Positions 1 through 9,039 of a stretch of DNA of 64,000 nucleotides are shown piece after piece. The position numbers and the translations under genes were made by a program. The notes under the pieces are model-generated. The model ran no database searches. It had not been told where the DNA came from and was given only the letters and a program-made list of their open reading frames with translations. The DNA lies in the NCBI GenBank assembly GCA_019638795.1, contig JAHBTB010000004.1, positions 1-64,000 on the forward strand. The letters run 5' to 3'. Within the stretch, counting starts at the first letter, position 1, and every line of letters starts with the position of its first letter. The DNA comes from Fimbriimonadaceae bacterium. GTDB taxonomy: Bacteria; Armatimonadota; Fimbriimonadia; Fimbriimonadales; Fimbriimonadaceae.

Positions 1-1017
1 CACGATCGCGACATTGTCGATCCCGCCGGGGACTTGCTTGTCGAGCAAATTGAAGAGGCGGGAGAGACGCCGGTCGGTGACGGCCCAGATCTCCATGGCC
101 TCGGGGCTGTTCGGGCCCCAACTGTGACCGACGTAGTCGTTCGAGGCGAGGTTCAAGACCAGCATGTCCGGTGTGGCGTGTTGGCCGAGCTTGTCGGCGA
201 CGACGGCCTTCTCCGTCAAGTCAAAGATGACGTTTTGTCCGTCGGCGCTCGCGACGACGCTGGTGTAGTACTTCTTCGACTTCTCGGTCGGGTGAGTGTG
301 AGTGAACATTTTCGGGCCCTTCTCGTGGGGGGCGTTCCGAGCGTTGGCAAACGCCGACTCGGGAAGGGTGGGTTTCCAGTCCTTGCCTAAGAACGAGTCG
401 ATCTCGCGGCTCTTGTTGAACTCGTCCGCCCAAGCGGGGAGGCTCGGCGCAAAGTAGGTGCTGGTGACAAAGTTGCCGACCCCATAGTCGAACCAGACGA
501 CCTCGTCCGCGGCATGGCCGGCCATGAGGATCGAGGCACGGTCCTTGAAGGAGATCCCCACGACCTTACTGCGTCCGTTCGTCGCCATCTCCAACTCGTC
601 TCCAACGGTCGTGACCTTGAGGGGGCGGGCGGTCTGGGCGGTCATCGTCCCGCCGACGGTTTGGTAGGCGTCGTCTTCGGTGCTGTAGTGCTCCTTGCCC
701 TTCTCGCGGTCCCACCACTGGTTTCCGACGATGCCGTTGATGGCGGGGACCGACCCGGTGGTCAAGACGGAGTGCCCGACGGCGGTAAAGGTCGGCACGT
801 GGTGGTGGTGGGCGTCGGTGTAGCGGACGCCGGTCTCGCTCAGCCACCGGATACCGCCGATCGTCGACCCCGACATCGGCGGCAGGTAGATGTCGGAAAA
901 GCGGTCGATGTAGTCGGCGCGGCCCTGGTCGATAGAGATCACGACGACGAGCTTCGGCGCGTCTGTCGGCAAGACAAGGGGTTGGAGCAAGGCGAGAGCG
1001 GCGATACAGACACTCAT
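1..1017 (-). CDS. PafA-like alkaline phosphatase / type I phosphodiesterase family protein (3' end off the window)
   Basis: The frame stays open for 339 codons from the ATG at 1017 to the window edge, so the C-terminus is missing. Residues 1-17 look like a signal peptide or short anchor. Residues 26-33 (VISIDQGR) fit the first metal-binding Asp of the alkaline phosphatase superfamily, and residues 75-82 (PTFTAVGH), followed by a TTG-x-PAxxGIVGN stretch, fit the nucleophile Thr region of PafA and NPP enzymes. By family, it should hydrolyse phosphate monoesters or diesters outside the cytoplasm with two zinc ions. It is transcribed divergently from the phospholipase C gene, so the two may form a phosphate-scavenging pair; that link is inference. 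An NPP-type diesterase cannot be excluded without the C-terminal half. Confidence 0.82.
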   Translation of the reverse strand, partial: MSVCIAALALLQPLVLPTDAPKLVVVISIDQGRADYIDRFSDIYLPPMSGSTIGGIRWLSETGVRYTDAHHHHVPTFTAVGHSVLTTGSVPAINGIVGNQWWDREKGKEHYSTEDDAYQTVGGTMTAQTARPLKVTTVGDELEMATNGRSKVVGISFKDRASILMAGHAADEVVWFDYGVGNFVTSTYFAPSLPAWADEFNKSREIDSFLGKDWKPTLPESAFANARNAPHEKGPKMFTHTHPTEKSKKYYTSVVASADGQNVIFDLTEKAVVADKLGQHATPDMLVLNLASNDYVGHSWGPNSPEAMEIWAVTDRRLSRLFNLLDKQVPGGIDNVAIV

Positions 1018-1088
1018 GAGCGGCAGATTACTGCACCTTGACGTTATCGCGCGGACGCGTTCGTGGTACGGTCAGGGAAGGCTTGGCG

Positions 1089-3563
1089 ATGGAAACGAGA
1101 CGGGACTTACTCAAGAAAGCGGCGATGTTGACAGGGGCGGCGGCGTTCCGCTCGATGCCGGACTCGATCAAGCGGGCTCTGGCGATCAGCCCCGACCCAG
1201 GGACGACGTTCCTTGACGCGGAACACATCGTCATCTTGATGCAAGAAAACCGGTCGTTCGACCACAGTCTGGGGACACTCCGCGGCGTCCGTGGCTACAA
1301 CGACCCGCGCGCCCATGTCCTGCCGAACGGTAACCCTGTCTGGCTGCAAACCAACGTCGACGGCGAGGTCTTTGCCCCGTTCCGGCTTGATATCAAGAAA
1401 ACCAACGTCACCTGGATCGGCGGTCTGCCCCACACGTGGGGCAACCAGGTCGACGCGCGGAACGACGGGGCCTATGACAAGTGGCTGATCGCCAAGCCGT
1501 CGGGTTACAAGGGATATGCGAAGAAGCCGATGACCCTTGGCCACTACACCCGTGAAGACATCCCGTTCTACTACGCCTTGGCCGACGCGTTCACCGTCTG
1601 CGACCAACACTTCTGCTCCTCACTGACCGGTACGACGGCTAACCGGTTTTATCTGTGGAGCGGCACGGTAAGGGAGGCACCGCACCCGGACGCAAAGGCC
1701 CGGCTCTACAACGAAGAGATGGACCACGGACATTTGGTCGATTGGCCGACGTTCCCCGAGCGGCTGGAAGACGCGGGTGTCTCGTGGAAGTTCTATCAAA
1801 ACGAGATCGACATCAGTACAGGCCTTACCGGAGAAGAGGGCTATTGGCTTGCCAATTTTGGCTGCAACCCCCTAGAGTATGCCGCCAAATACAACGTCCG
1901 GTTCTCCCGGCGTCACCGGCGACACCTTGCTGCCAGGGAGAAAGCCATTCCGGGAGAGATCGCTGACCTTGAAGCCAAGCCCACCAGATCTAAAGATGAA
2001 GAGGCGAAGCTCACCAAGCTCAAGAACGAACTGAAATCCACTAAGTCGGCCCTTGCGAAGTGGACGGAGGAGAACTGGCGCAAACTCTCTGACCGGGAGC
2101 GGAGTCTCCACGAGCGGGCCTTCGTTTGTAACGACGGCGACCCCAAGTTTCGGGAGCTCACGACCCTTACCTATGACGACGCCGGCACGGAGCGGACGAT
2201 GAAGGTCCCGGGCGGAGACATCTTCCACCAGTTCCGCAAGGACGTCAATGAAGGCAGGCTCCCGACGGTCTCTTGGTTGGTCAGTCCCCAAAGCTTTTCT
2301 GACCACCCCTCGTCAGCATGGTTTGGCGCCTGGTACGTCTCTGAAGTCCTCGATATCTTGACGAAGAACCCGGAGGTTTGGAAGAAGACGATCTTCATCT
2401 TGACCTACGACGAGAACGACGGCTACTACGACCACGTCCCGCCGTTCGTCGCCCCGAACCCCTATAAGCCCGAGAGCGGCAAGGTGTCAGGGGGGATTGA
2501 CGCCCGGGTGGAGTTTGTCAGCAAGGAACAAGACCTGAAGTTCCGACCCCGCTACAAACCGCGCGAGAGTTCGATCGGCCTGGGCTACCGAGTGCCCTTG
2601 ATCGTCGCTTCACCATGGAGCCGGGGTGGTTGCGTGTGTTCCGAGGTCTTCGACCACACATCAGTCTTGCAATTTCTTGAGAGTTTCCTGACCAACAAGA
2701 CCGGAAAGAAGGTCAGGGAGTCGAACATCAGCTCGTGGAGAAGGGCGGTCTGCGGGGACCTGACTTCCATCTTCCAAAGTTACGACGGGCAGGACATCGA
2801 CCTGCCGACGTTTGTCGAACGAGACCCCTTTGTCGAAAGCATCCACCGCGCCCGCTTCAAGAGCCTGCCTACGAGCTTCAACAGCGTCAGCGCCGAAGAC
2901 GCCGCCGAGATCAGGGCGGGCCGGAAGAAGGTGCCCAATGCCGGTTCCCAAGAGCCGGGCACCAAGCGCTCCTGCCCGTTGCCCTACGAACTCTACGTTG
3001 ACGGCGGCCTCAGTAAGGACGGATCCCGGCTCGAGGTGCGGTTCCGCGTGGGCGACCGGCGCTTCGGCAAGCGCTCCGCCGGGTCACCGTTCAACGTCTA
3101 CTCTTACCGGCGGACGGACGACATGCAGTTCCGGGCCTATGCGGTCGAGCCCGGGTCAGAGGTCTTCGACGTTTGGAACTTGACCGATTTCGCCGACGGG
3201 CTTTACAACGTCCGCGTGGACGGCCCCAACGGGTTCATGCGTGAGTTCCGGGGGCACATGGGCGAAGGGGAAGTGCAGGTGACCGCCACCTATCCCGACG
3301 GGGCACGGACCGTCGAACTCGCCCTGTGGAACCGCGGCACCCAAGGCCATCAGGTCGAGGTCCACGACAACGCCTATGGAGCCCAAACCAAAGTCATGCG
3401 ACTTGACGCCGGTCAGAGTGTCAAGGTCCGGGTCGACGCTAGCGAGAGCAAGGGGTGGTACGACCTCAGCGTGAGGGTGGGTGGGTCGGCCACGTTCCTT
3501 CGGCGCTTGGCCGGGCGGGTCGAGACGGGCGCATGGAGCGTCACGGACCCGGCCATGGGATGA
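1089..3563 (+). CDS. Phosphocholine-specific phospholipase C, Tat-exported
   Basis: An 824-residue protein of the bacterial PlcH/PlcN/AcpA phosphoesterase family. The N-terminus (TRRDLLKKAAM, then an AAA-rich stretch) is a twin-arginine signal. Residues 53-59 (ENRSFDH), followed by GTLRGVRG, are the family active-site signature. TYDENDGYYDHVPP lies in the middle of the catalytic domain, and about 200 C-terminal residues look like the paired beta-sandwich domains (DUF756) usual in this family. Length is slightly above the typical 690-750, with a Lys/Glu-rich insertion near residues 300-340. I chose ATG 1089 because the Tat motif begins there and GGGAAGG lies just upstream; an in-frame start at 1038 would put 17 residues before the Tat motif. 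It probably cleaves phosphatidylcholine or related phosphoesters outside the cell. Confidence 0.9.
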   Translation: METRRDLLKKAAMLTGAAAFRSMPDSIKRALAISPDPGTTFLDAEHIVILMQENRSFDHSLGTLRGVRGYNDPRAHVLPNGNPVWLQTNVDGEVFAPFRLDIKKTNVTWIGGLPHTWGNQVDARNDGAYDKWLIAKPSGYKGYAKKPMTLGHYTREDIPFYYALADAFTVCDQHFCSSLTGTTANRFYLWSGTVREAPHPDAKARLYNEEMDHGHLVDWPTFPERLEDAGVSWKFYQNEIDISTGLTGEEGYWLANFGCNPLEYAAKYNVRFSRRHRRHLAAREKAIPGEIADLEAKPTRSKDEEAKLTKLKNELKSTKSALAKWTEENWRKLSDRERSLHERAFVCNDGDPKFRELTTLTYDDAGTERTMKVPGGDIFHQFRKDVNEGRLPTVSWLVSPQSFSDHPSSAWFGAWYVSEVLDILTKNPEVWKKTIFILTYDENDGYYDHVPPFVAPNPYKPESGKVSGGIDARVEFVSKEQDLKFRPRYKPRESSIGLGYRVPLIVASPWSRGGCVCSEVFDHTSVLQFLESFLTNKTGKKVRESNISSWRRAVCGDLTSIFQSYDGQDIDLPTFVERDPFVESIHRARFKSLPTSFNSVSAEDAAEIRAGRKKVPNAGSQEPGTKRSCPLPYELYVDGGLSKDGSRLEVRFRVGDRRFGKRSAGSPFNVYSYRRTDDMQFRAYAVEPGSEVFDVWNLTDFADGLYNVRVDGPNGFMREFRGHMGEGEVQVTATYPDGARTVELALWNRGTQGHQVEVHDNAYGAQTKVMRLDAGQSVKVRVDASESKGWYDLSVRVGGSATFLRRLAGRVETGAWSVTDPAMG

Positions 3564-3582
3564 GGCCGGGTCTCGGTTTGGC

Positions 3583-3999
3583 TCAGTGCTCCTTCGGGGT
3601 GGTCAGGCTGAACCAGTTTCCAAAGGGGTCCGACATGATGGCCTCCGTGCCGTAGAACTGTTCTTCAGGCTCGCTCTTGAACTTGACGCCCTTGGCGCTG
3701 AGCTCGGCGAAGGTGGCGCGGCAGTCGTCAGTGTGGAAGACCCCGGCGCCCATGGCTCCCGACGCGACCAACTTCTTGAGCGCGGCCGCTTGCTCCTCGT
3801 CGAGGGACATACCGGCCTCAATCTTCATGATCGTGATCTCAAGGTCAGGTTGGCCCGATGGACTGACGGTCAGCCAGCGGAACCCGTTGTCCATGGTGGC
3901 GTCGGTGTTGACGGTGAACCCAAGTTTGTTGACATAGAAGTCATAGGCTTGGTCCATGTCGGTGACCCAGACCGGTGTGTGCGAGAGGCGGGTGATCAT
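3583..3999 (-). CDS. VOC (glyoxalase/bleomycin-resistance) family protein
   Basis: A 138-residue single-domain protein with two beta-alpha-beta-beta-beta modules. The N-terminal LSHTPVWVTDMDQAYDFY and the C-terminal DPFGNWFSLT are characteristic of the vicinal oxygen chelate fold. His7, the FHTDD His and an acidic residue near the C-terminus are candidate metal ligands. Substrate cannot be told from sequence. The AraC-type gene immediately upstream on the same strand suggests co-expression or local regulation. A GATAAT hexamer (4007-4012) ends 7 nt before the ATG, consistent with a leaderless message. Similar proteins are often annotated as glyoxalase-like or extradiol dioxygenase-like; I would not assign a reaction. 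Confidence 0.85.
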   Translation of the reverse strand: MITRLSHTPVWVTDMDQAYDFYVNKLGFTVNTDATMDNGFRWLTVSPSGQPDLEITIMKIEAGMSLDEEQAAALKKLVASGAMGAGVFHTDDCRATFAELSAKGVKFKSEPEEQFYGTEAIMSDPFGNWFSLTTPKEH

Positions 4000-4006
4000 A
4001 GGCCCG

Positions 4007-4012
4007 ATTATC
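4007..4012 (-). promoter_or_regulatory. -10 hexamer GATAAT, leaderless VOC gene
   Basis: GATAAT reads on the minus strand and is separated by 7 nt from the ATG at 3999, with no ribosome-binding site between. Confidence 0.55.
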
Positions 4013-4034
4013 GCCCTCGTCTACCGCCCCGTGG

Positions 4035-4433
4035 TTATCCAAAATTGCCAAATCGGAGAAAGCAGGCGGGGATGCGGCTCAGGTCGTCGGGCTTCCACCC
4101 CAGCCAAAAGCGCTGCTGGGCGGCCCGGTAGGCCAGGGGCGTGGAACCGTAACGGCTCCGAAACAGCCGGGTGAAACTCGGGACGCTGCCGTAGCCCACG
4201 CTGAGACACACGTCTTGGACGGACATCTCGGTGTGGGCGAGGAGCCTTCTAGCCTCGTTCAGGCGCATGGCCTCGACAAACTCGCGCGGAGTCAGTCCCC
4301 AGGCAAGGCGAAATTGGCGGAGAATGGCCGTTTCGGAATAGTGCCACTCGTCGCGCAACTGCCGCAACTCGACAGGACGGCGATAGTTCTCCGCCAAGAA
4401 GTCACGGACTTCACGGGCCAGTCTGGCAGCCAC
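4035..4433 (-). CDS. AraC-family transcriptional regulator, DNA-binding domain only
   Basis: A 132-residue protein consisting almost entirely of the AraC double helix-turn-helix. The second HTH is clear: VQDVCLSVGYGSVPSFTRLF, then GSTPLAYR. There is no room for an effector-binding domain, so it resembles short MarA/SoxS-like regulators, or the isolated AraC domain adjoining VOC proteins. I prefer GTG 4433: the hexamer TACAAT (4440-4445) ends 6 nt before it, and the protein then begins MAARLAREVRDFL. A longer reading from TTG 4448 would place the start inside that -10 element. It lies 35 bp upstream of the VOC gene in the same direction. Confidence 0.82.
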   Translation of the reverse strand: MAARLAREVRDFLAENYRRPVELRQLRDEWHYSETAILRQFRLAWGLTPREFVEAMRLNEARRLLAHTEMSVQDVCLSVGYGSVPSFTRLFRSRYGSTPLAYRAAQQRFWLGWKPDDLSRIPACFLRFGNFG

Positions 4434-4439
4434 AAGTCG

Positions 4440-4445
4440 ATTGTA
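4440..4445 (-). promoter_or_regulatory. -10 hexamer TACAAT, leaderless AraC gene
   Basis: TACAAT on the minus strand is followed by 6 nt and GTG 4433, which supports that start over the upstream TTG. Confidence 0.55.
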
Positions 4446-4460
4446 CAAGGGGAAGCCAGA

Positions 4461-6368
4461 TCAGGGCCGGGGGCCCTGCAACGCGGCGAGTGCTTCGAGC
4501 CGCCGGGTCTGCTCTTCCCAGGCCGACATGCGCCCCGCGAGCTCCTCTTGGACTTGGCCGTGCCGACGGGTGAGCGCGAGGATGTCGGCGTTGGCGGGCA
4601 GGGAAGCAAGTTGGGACTCGACGTCTTCCAACTCCTTCTCGCTGGCCGACACCTGGTCAAGGAGGTCTTCTACCAGCTTGGTCAGGCGGCCGATCTCTTT
4701 GCTCAGTTCGCGGGGAGACAGGGCCGGTTCAGCTGGCGCCTCGACGTCCTTCGCCTTCGGCACCGGCGTGCCCGTCTCTTGCCGACGTTGCCAGTCGCGG
4801 TACTCGTTGTAGGAGCCTGGGTACTGGACAGGCCCGCTGCGGCGGACGTCAAGGATGTGGTCGGTGACTTGGCCAAGGAGCCAGCGGTCGTGGGAGACCA
4901 AGACCAGGGTGCCGGTGTACTCCTTGAGCACCTGGGCCAGGGCGTCACGCGACGCCATGTCCAGGTGGTTGGTGGGCTCGTCCAAGACAAGCAGGTTGGG
5001 GGACAGGTACGTCAGCAGGGCAAGGACGAGTTTGTTCTTCTCGCCCCCGCTGAGGGTGCCGACAGGCCGGTAGACGTCGTCACCGCCGATGAGGAACCGC
5101 CCGAGCAGGTCCCTGGCTTTGGCCGCCTCCAAGTTGGTCTCGTCGACGATGAACTCGAGAGGTGAGACTTCGGGGTCGACTTCGGCGGCGTCTTGGCTGA
5201 AGAATCCGGGCTCGACCCCAGAGCCGACCCTTGACTTGCCGCCGAGTGAGGGGATCTGGCCGAAGATTGTCTTGACGAGGGAGGACTTTCCGGCCCCGTT
5301 CTCGCCGATGACTCCCCAACGCTCGCCGTACCGGACCGTCCAGTCGAGTCCGTCGATCAGACTCAGGCCAGGGTAGCCGACTTGGAGGCGTTCGGTGACA
5401 AGGACGTTGTCGCCGCTGCGGCCGGTCTTTTTGAACCCGGCCTTCATGCCCTTGTCGTCCTTGGGGGCGGCGACCTTGGTCGCGACAAGTCGGTTCATGA
5501 GCTTGAGGCGCCCCCGGGCTTGGGCGGTGCGCTGGCTGTTCATGAACCGACGGACATACTCGTCGAGCTTGGCGATTTGATCGGCCTGCTTCTCGGCGAG
5601 CCGGGCAAGCCGGGCGTCTTCTTCTTCCCGGAGCCGGAGATATTGTCGGAAGTCGCCCGGATAGGACTTCAGCTTGCGGTCGCGGAGCTCGACGACGCGC
5701 TGGGCGGTGTTTTCCAGGAACGTCCGGTCGTGACTGATGAGGAGGACGGCGCCGTGGTAGCCACGTACCCAACCTTCGAGCCATTCGGTCGCCTGGAGGT
5801 CGAGGTGGTTGGTCGGCTCGTCGAGGATTAGGAGGTCTGGTTCTTCCAGGAGGAGCCGGGCGAGGGCCAGGCGGGTCCGTTCCCCCCCGCTCAATGCTGA
5901 TGTCGGCCGGTCAAACTCGTCCTCCGTGAAGCCCATGCGCTTGAGCACGGCCCGGACGTCGCTCTCGACCGAGTAGCCTTCTGCCTCCAGGAAGTGTTCG
6001 TGAAGGAGCGCGTACTCCTCAAGGTCGTCTGGACTGGGGTCGCCTTGAAGCCGGGTGTCAAGTTCGGCGAGGCGGGCTTGCATCTCCCGCTTGTCATGCT
6101 GGCCGCTCTGGGCTTCTTCCAATAGCGTCGTGTTGGGGTTGACCTGGGCTTCCTGCCGCAGGTAGCCGACCTTGGCGCCCCGGGCGACAAGAACGGTGCC
6201 GGAGTCGGGCTCTTCGAGCCCGGCGATGATCTTGACGAGCGTCGTCTTGCCCGTGCCGTTGCGTCCGACGAGGGCTACCTTTTCCCGACGGTCGACCCGC
6301 AGGCTGACCCCTTCCAAGACGATGTCCACGCCGTAGAGCTTGCTGACGTTGCCGACGGTGAGGACCAC
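4461..6368 (-). CDS. ABC-F family ATPase (translation factor / antibiotic-protection type)
   Basis: A 635-residue soluble protein with two ABC domains and no membrane segments. Walker A motifs are GRNGTGKTT (residues 35-43) and GENGAGKSS (near residue 360). The signatures LSGGERTR and LSGGEKNK are each followed by a Walker B ending DEPTNHLDL/M, the ABC-F hallmark. Between the domains lies a charged linker helix (residues ~240-290), and residues ~560-630 form a coiled coil as in Uup and YdiF. ABC-F proteins bind the ribosomal E site and rescue or tune translation; some confer resistance to ribosome-targeting drugs. Subfamily cannot be fixed by eye. The start is GTG 6368, 32 bp from the divergent permease start. 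Confidence 0.92.
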   Translation of the reverse strand: MVLTVGNVSKLYGVDIVLEGVSLRVDRREKVALVGRNGTGKTTLVKIIAGLEEPDSGTVLVARGAKVGYLRQEAQVNPNTTLLEEAQSGQHDKREMQARLAELDTRLQGDPSPDDLEEYALLHEHFLEAEGYSVESDVRAVLKRMGFTEDEFDRPTSALSGGERTRLALARLLLEEPDLLILDEPTNHLDLQATEWLEGWVRGYHGAVLLISHDRTFLENTAQRVVELRDRKLKSYPGDFRQYLRLREEEDARLARLAEKQADQIAKLDEYVRRFMNSQRTAQARGRLKLMNRLVATKVAAPKDDKGMKAGFKKTGRSGDNVLVTERLQVGYPGLSLIDGLDWTVRYGERWGVIGENGAGKSSLVKTIFGQIPSLGGKSRVGSGVEPGFFSQDAAEVDPEVSPLEFIVDETNLEAAKARDLLGRFLIGGDDVYRPVGTLSGGEKNKLVLALLTYLSPNLLVLDEPTNHLDMASRDALAQVLKEYTGTLVLVSHDRWLLGQVTDHILDVRRSGPVQYPGSYNEYRDWQRRQETGTPVPKAKDVEAPAEPALSPRELSKEIGRLTKLVEDLLDQVSASEKELEDVESQLASLPANADILALTRRHGQVQEELAGRMSAWEEQTRRLEALAALQGPRP

Positions 6369-6375
6369 GGGCTCA

Positions 6376-6381
6376 AGTGTA
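6376..6381 (-). promoter_or_regulatory. -10 hexamer TACACT, leaderless ABC-F gene
   Basis: TACACT on the minus strand ends 7 nt before GTG 6368. It overlaps the region that must hold the upstream part of the divergent promoter at 6389-6394. Confidence 0.5.
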
Positions 6382-6388
6382 CTGGGGC

Positions 6389-6394
6389 TAGAAT
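6389..6394 (+). promoter_or_regulatory. -10 hexamer TAGAAT, leaderless EamA gene
   Basis: TAGAAT is followed by 6 nt and GTG 6401. Confidence 0.55.
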
Positions 6395-6400
6395 CCTCGG

Positions 6401-7300
6401 GTGACTTGGCCCCGACGATGGCCCCACCCCGCCCTGGTCTTCGTCGTCCTCGCCTGGGGAGTCAACTTCAGCGTCATCCGGGAGTCCTACAAGTCCTTCA
6501 CCCCCGAGGCCGTCGCCGTCCTGCGCTGGACGGGCATGGTGCCCTGGATGTTTGTCCTCGCCAAGCTGGGTAGGCAAGACCTTTCGATGGACCGTGCGCT
6601 GCGGTGGCGTGTGTGGCTGGCGGGCTTCTTGTCGAGCGGGGTCTATATGGCGGTGTTTGTCGCCGGAATGGCGCATACCAGCGCCACCCAAGGGTCGATC
6701 GCCTTGGCGACCGCGCCGATCTGGATCACCTGGTTTGCCATGGCCCTGAGGCAAGAGGCTTTCCGTTGGTCGGCGGTCTATGGGCCGCTCGTCGCGTTTG
6801 GCGGGGTGGTGCTGGTCATCAGCAAGTCAGGACCGGTCCAGGGCACGGTGCAAGGCACCCTGCTGTGCCTGCTCTCTGCCGTGATCTGGGCGGTGAGCGT
6901 CGTCTATCTGCGGCCGATCCTGCGCGAGGAACCCGCCCTCAAGGTCATGACGGTGTCCTTGCCCGCCGCGGGACTTGCTCTACTCCCCTATGGTGGCGCC
7001 GCCGTGCTGAGGGTCGACTGGGCGCATGTCGGAGCGGTGGGTTGGGCCTGCATGGCGTACCTGGTGCTCGTCGCCGGCTCCTCGGCGTACGTGGCCTACT
7101 ACAAGGCCATCGAGGACCTCGGGCCGTCACGGGCCGGGACCACTCAGTTCCTCGTCCCGCCGACCGCCCTCGTGGTCGAGTCCTTGTTCCATTGGCGGGC
7201 ACCGGTCTGGACTCAGGTCGTGGGTGTCGCCGTGGTGCTCTTCGGGGTCTGGCTGAGTACGAGGCAGCCTACGGCGAAGCCGGTAAGATGGACCCCATGA
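6401..7300 (+). CDS. EamA/DMT-superfamily membrane transporter
   Basis: A 299-residue very hydrophobic protein with about ten predicted membrane segments and two EamA repeats (roughly residues 8-140 and 150-290). The first begins HPALVFVVLAWGVNFSVIR; the second contains LLCLLSAVIWAVSVVYLRP, and the duplication is visible as the repeated 'AWG..F' and 'IWA..' starts. DMT carriers export or import metabolites or amino acids; the substrate is not predictable here. The start is GTG at 6401, matched to a -10 hexamer 6 nt upstream. The last codons contain the start of the next gene. Confidence 0.88.
   Translation: MTWPRRWPHPALVFVVLAWGVNFSVIRESYKSFTPEAVAVLRWTGMVPWMFVLAKLGRQDLSMDRALRWRVWLAGFLSSGVYMAVFVAGMAHTSATQGSIALATAPIWITWFAMALRQEAFRWSAVYGPLVAFGGVVLVISKSGPVQGTVQGTLLCLLSAVIWAVSVVYLRPILREEPALKVMTVSLPAAGLALLPYGGAAVLRVDWAHVGAVGWACMAYLVLVAGSSAYVAYYKAIEDLGPSRAGTTQFLVPPTALVVESLFHWRAPVWTQVVGVAVVLFGVWLSTRQPTAKPVRWTP
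7284..7289 (+). promoter_or_regulatory. -10 hexamer TAAGAT inside the EamA gene
   Basis: TAAGAT lies within the last codons of the permease gene and ends 7 nt before ATG 7297, giving the oxidoreductase a private leaderless promoter. Confidence 0.5.
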
Positions 7301-8277
7301 GAGTCGGCGTGGTCGGTGCGGGGGGGATGGGAGCCGTCCACTGCCGGCATTGGACGGCGGTGGACGGGGTTTCCCTCGTGGTCTACGACTTGGACAAGGA
7401 CAAGCGCGACGCCCTCGCCCGGGCCAACGGCGCGTGTGCCGCCGCCGATCTTGAAGCCCTTGTCGACGACGCCGACATCGTGGACGTCTGCGTCCCGACC
7501 GACCTCCATGGGGACGTCGCCTGCCTGGCCTTGTCCAAGGGAAAGGCGACGCTGGTCGAGAAACCTTTGGCCCGGTCTCTCGAAGAGGCTGGTCGGATCG
7601 CCGCCGCGGCCAAGGCCTCCGGGGCTCCTCTCGGTGTCGGCCATGTCGCGCGCTACTTCCCCGAGCACGAAAGCATCAAGCACGCGATCGCGCGCGGCGT
7701 CGTCGGCAGGCCGGCGGCGGTTCGGGTCCGCCGGGGCGGCGGCCTGCCCCGCAATTACGACGGCTGGTTCAGCGACCCGAACCGGTCCGGCGGTGTGCTT
7801 CTCGACCTTGCCATCCACGATTTCGACTGGATCATCTGGGCGCTGGGCCCGGTGGACAGTGTTTACGCCCGGTCTGTCTCGCTGGGCAAGCCGGTGGCGG
7901 GTGCCGACATCAGGGGAGACTACGCCTTGGCGACGTTGCATTTGGCGAGCGGGGTTGTCGCCCACGTGGAGGCCACCTGGATGGACCCGGCCGGTGGACG
8001 TGCCACCGTGGAGGTCGCCGGCAGTGAAGGGGTGATCGAGTACGACTCGCGGAACTATCCCACCGTCCGCACGGCGACGGCCGACGGGGCCCGGGCCGAG
8101 GCTCCCCACGGGCCGGGAGCGGACCCCTACTTCCGCCAACTCAAGGCGTTCCATGACGCCGTCAAGGCGGGTGGCGCGTCACCAGTCGGCATTGACGACG
8201 GGATCGCCGCCCTCAAAGTGGCCCTTGCCGCCGTCGAGAGCGCAAGGACCCTGCAGACGGTCCGTATATCCGCCTGA
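7297..8277 (+). CDS. Gfo/Idh/MocA-family NAD(P)-dependent oxidoreductase
   Basis: A 326-residue protein with an N-terminal Rossmann fold (VGVVGAGGMGAVH, residues 4-14), the family EKP motif at residues 88-90 with the catalytic-type Lys, and a C-terminal alpha/beta domain containing LLDLAIHDFDWIIWALG. Members oxidise or reduce sugars, inositols or related polyols with NAD(P). Substrate is unknown. The ATG at 7297 overlaps the permease stop. An in-frame ATG at 7288 falls inside the -10 element and is less likely. Overlap with a permease suggests, but does not prove, a common substrate. Confidence 0.9.
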   Translation: MRVGVVGAGGMGAVHCRHWTAVDGVSLVVYDLDKDKRDALARANGACAAADLEALVDDADIVDVCVPTDLHGDVACLALSKGKATLVEKPLARSLEEAGRIAAAAKASGAPLGVGHVARYFPEHESIKHAIARGVVGRPAAVRVRRGGGLPRNYDGWFSDPNRSGGVLLDLAIHDFDWIIWALGPVDSVYARSVSLGKPVAGADIRGDYALATLHLASGVVAHVEATWMDPAGGRATVEVAGSEGVIEYDSRNYPTVRTATADGARAEAPHGPGADPYFRQLKAFHDAVKAGGASPVGIDDGIAALKVALAAVESARTLQTVRISA

Positions 8278-8371
8278 CTTCGACGGTATTGCTGACAGGA
8301 TCTTCTGTCCGGGCCGTCACTGGCCCGAAAAGTGTCGTCACATCTCTGGCGAGTCCATCGCTGGAGTGCAA

Positions 8372-9016
8372 ATGAAGAAAACCCTGCTACTGATCCCTCT
8401 TGCCGCCCTGGGCGGCTTTGCCCATGCGGGCATCAACGCTGTCACGGGCGCCGCGACCGTCGTCGCCGCCCCGGCGAGTGTCCTCGACGACGCGACCGAG
8501 AGCAACACCCAAGCGATCGTGTTTTCCGAGCGGACCAACGTCCAACTCGGCGCCGCTTTGGACGTCGACGCCGTCGCGTCCGGCCTCTACAACGGTGCGG
8601 GCGACCTGAGTGCGAACACCATTGCCGCGGGCACCTGGGTGAACAGCTACTTCCTGCACAGCGACCCGGTCAAGAATCCGGTCAAGACGTATGAAGGCAG
8701 CTTCACCTTCGACGAGAAGATCCTCGGCGTGGTCGCCACCCGCGCCCATCTGAACGCGAGTGACCCCGTCCTCGGCAACCCGGGAACCACGTATCCGACC
8801 GGTGCCCCCCTCCACAACGCCCGCGAGTACGAGCTCAGCGCCAACGAGTGGTTCAGCATCAGCCCGGACATGAAGACGATCACGTTCAAGGCGAACACGA
8901 GTACGGAAATGGACCAGCTCCGTGTCGTCACCGAGTCGGTGCCTGAGCCGGCCTCGATGGCCGTCCTCGGACTCGGCGTCGCCGGCCTTGTGCGCAAAGC
9001 CCGCCGCAAAGCCTAA
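8372..9016 (+). CDS. PEP-CTERM secreted protein
   Basis: A 214-residue exported protein. Residues 1-18 (MKKTLLLIPLAALGGFAHA) form a signal peptide; the middle has no recognisable enzyme motif and is rich in Ala, Ser, Thr and Asn. The C-terminus reads VPEPASMAVLGLGVAG followed by a basic tail, the PEP-CTERM signal recognised by exosortase for sorting to the surface or matrix. GGAG sits about 8 nt upstream of the ATG. No exosortase gene is in this window. The gene ends in a hairpin (9040-9072), so it is probably monocistronic. Confidence 0.85.
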   Translation: MKKTLLLIPLAALGGFAHAGINAVTGAATVVAAPASVLDDATESNTQAIVFSERTNVQLGAALDVDAVASGLYNGAGDLSANTIAAGTWVNSYFLHSDPVKNPVKTYEGSFTFDEKILGVVATRAHLNASDPVLGNPGTTYPTGAPLHNAREYELSANEWFSISPDMKTITFKANTSTEMDQLRVVTESVPEPASMAVLGLGVAGLVRKARRKA

Positions 9017-9039
9017 GCCTTCTCGACCCGACCCACCGA

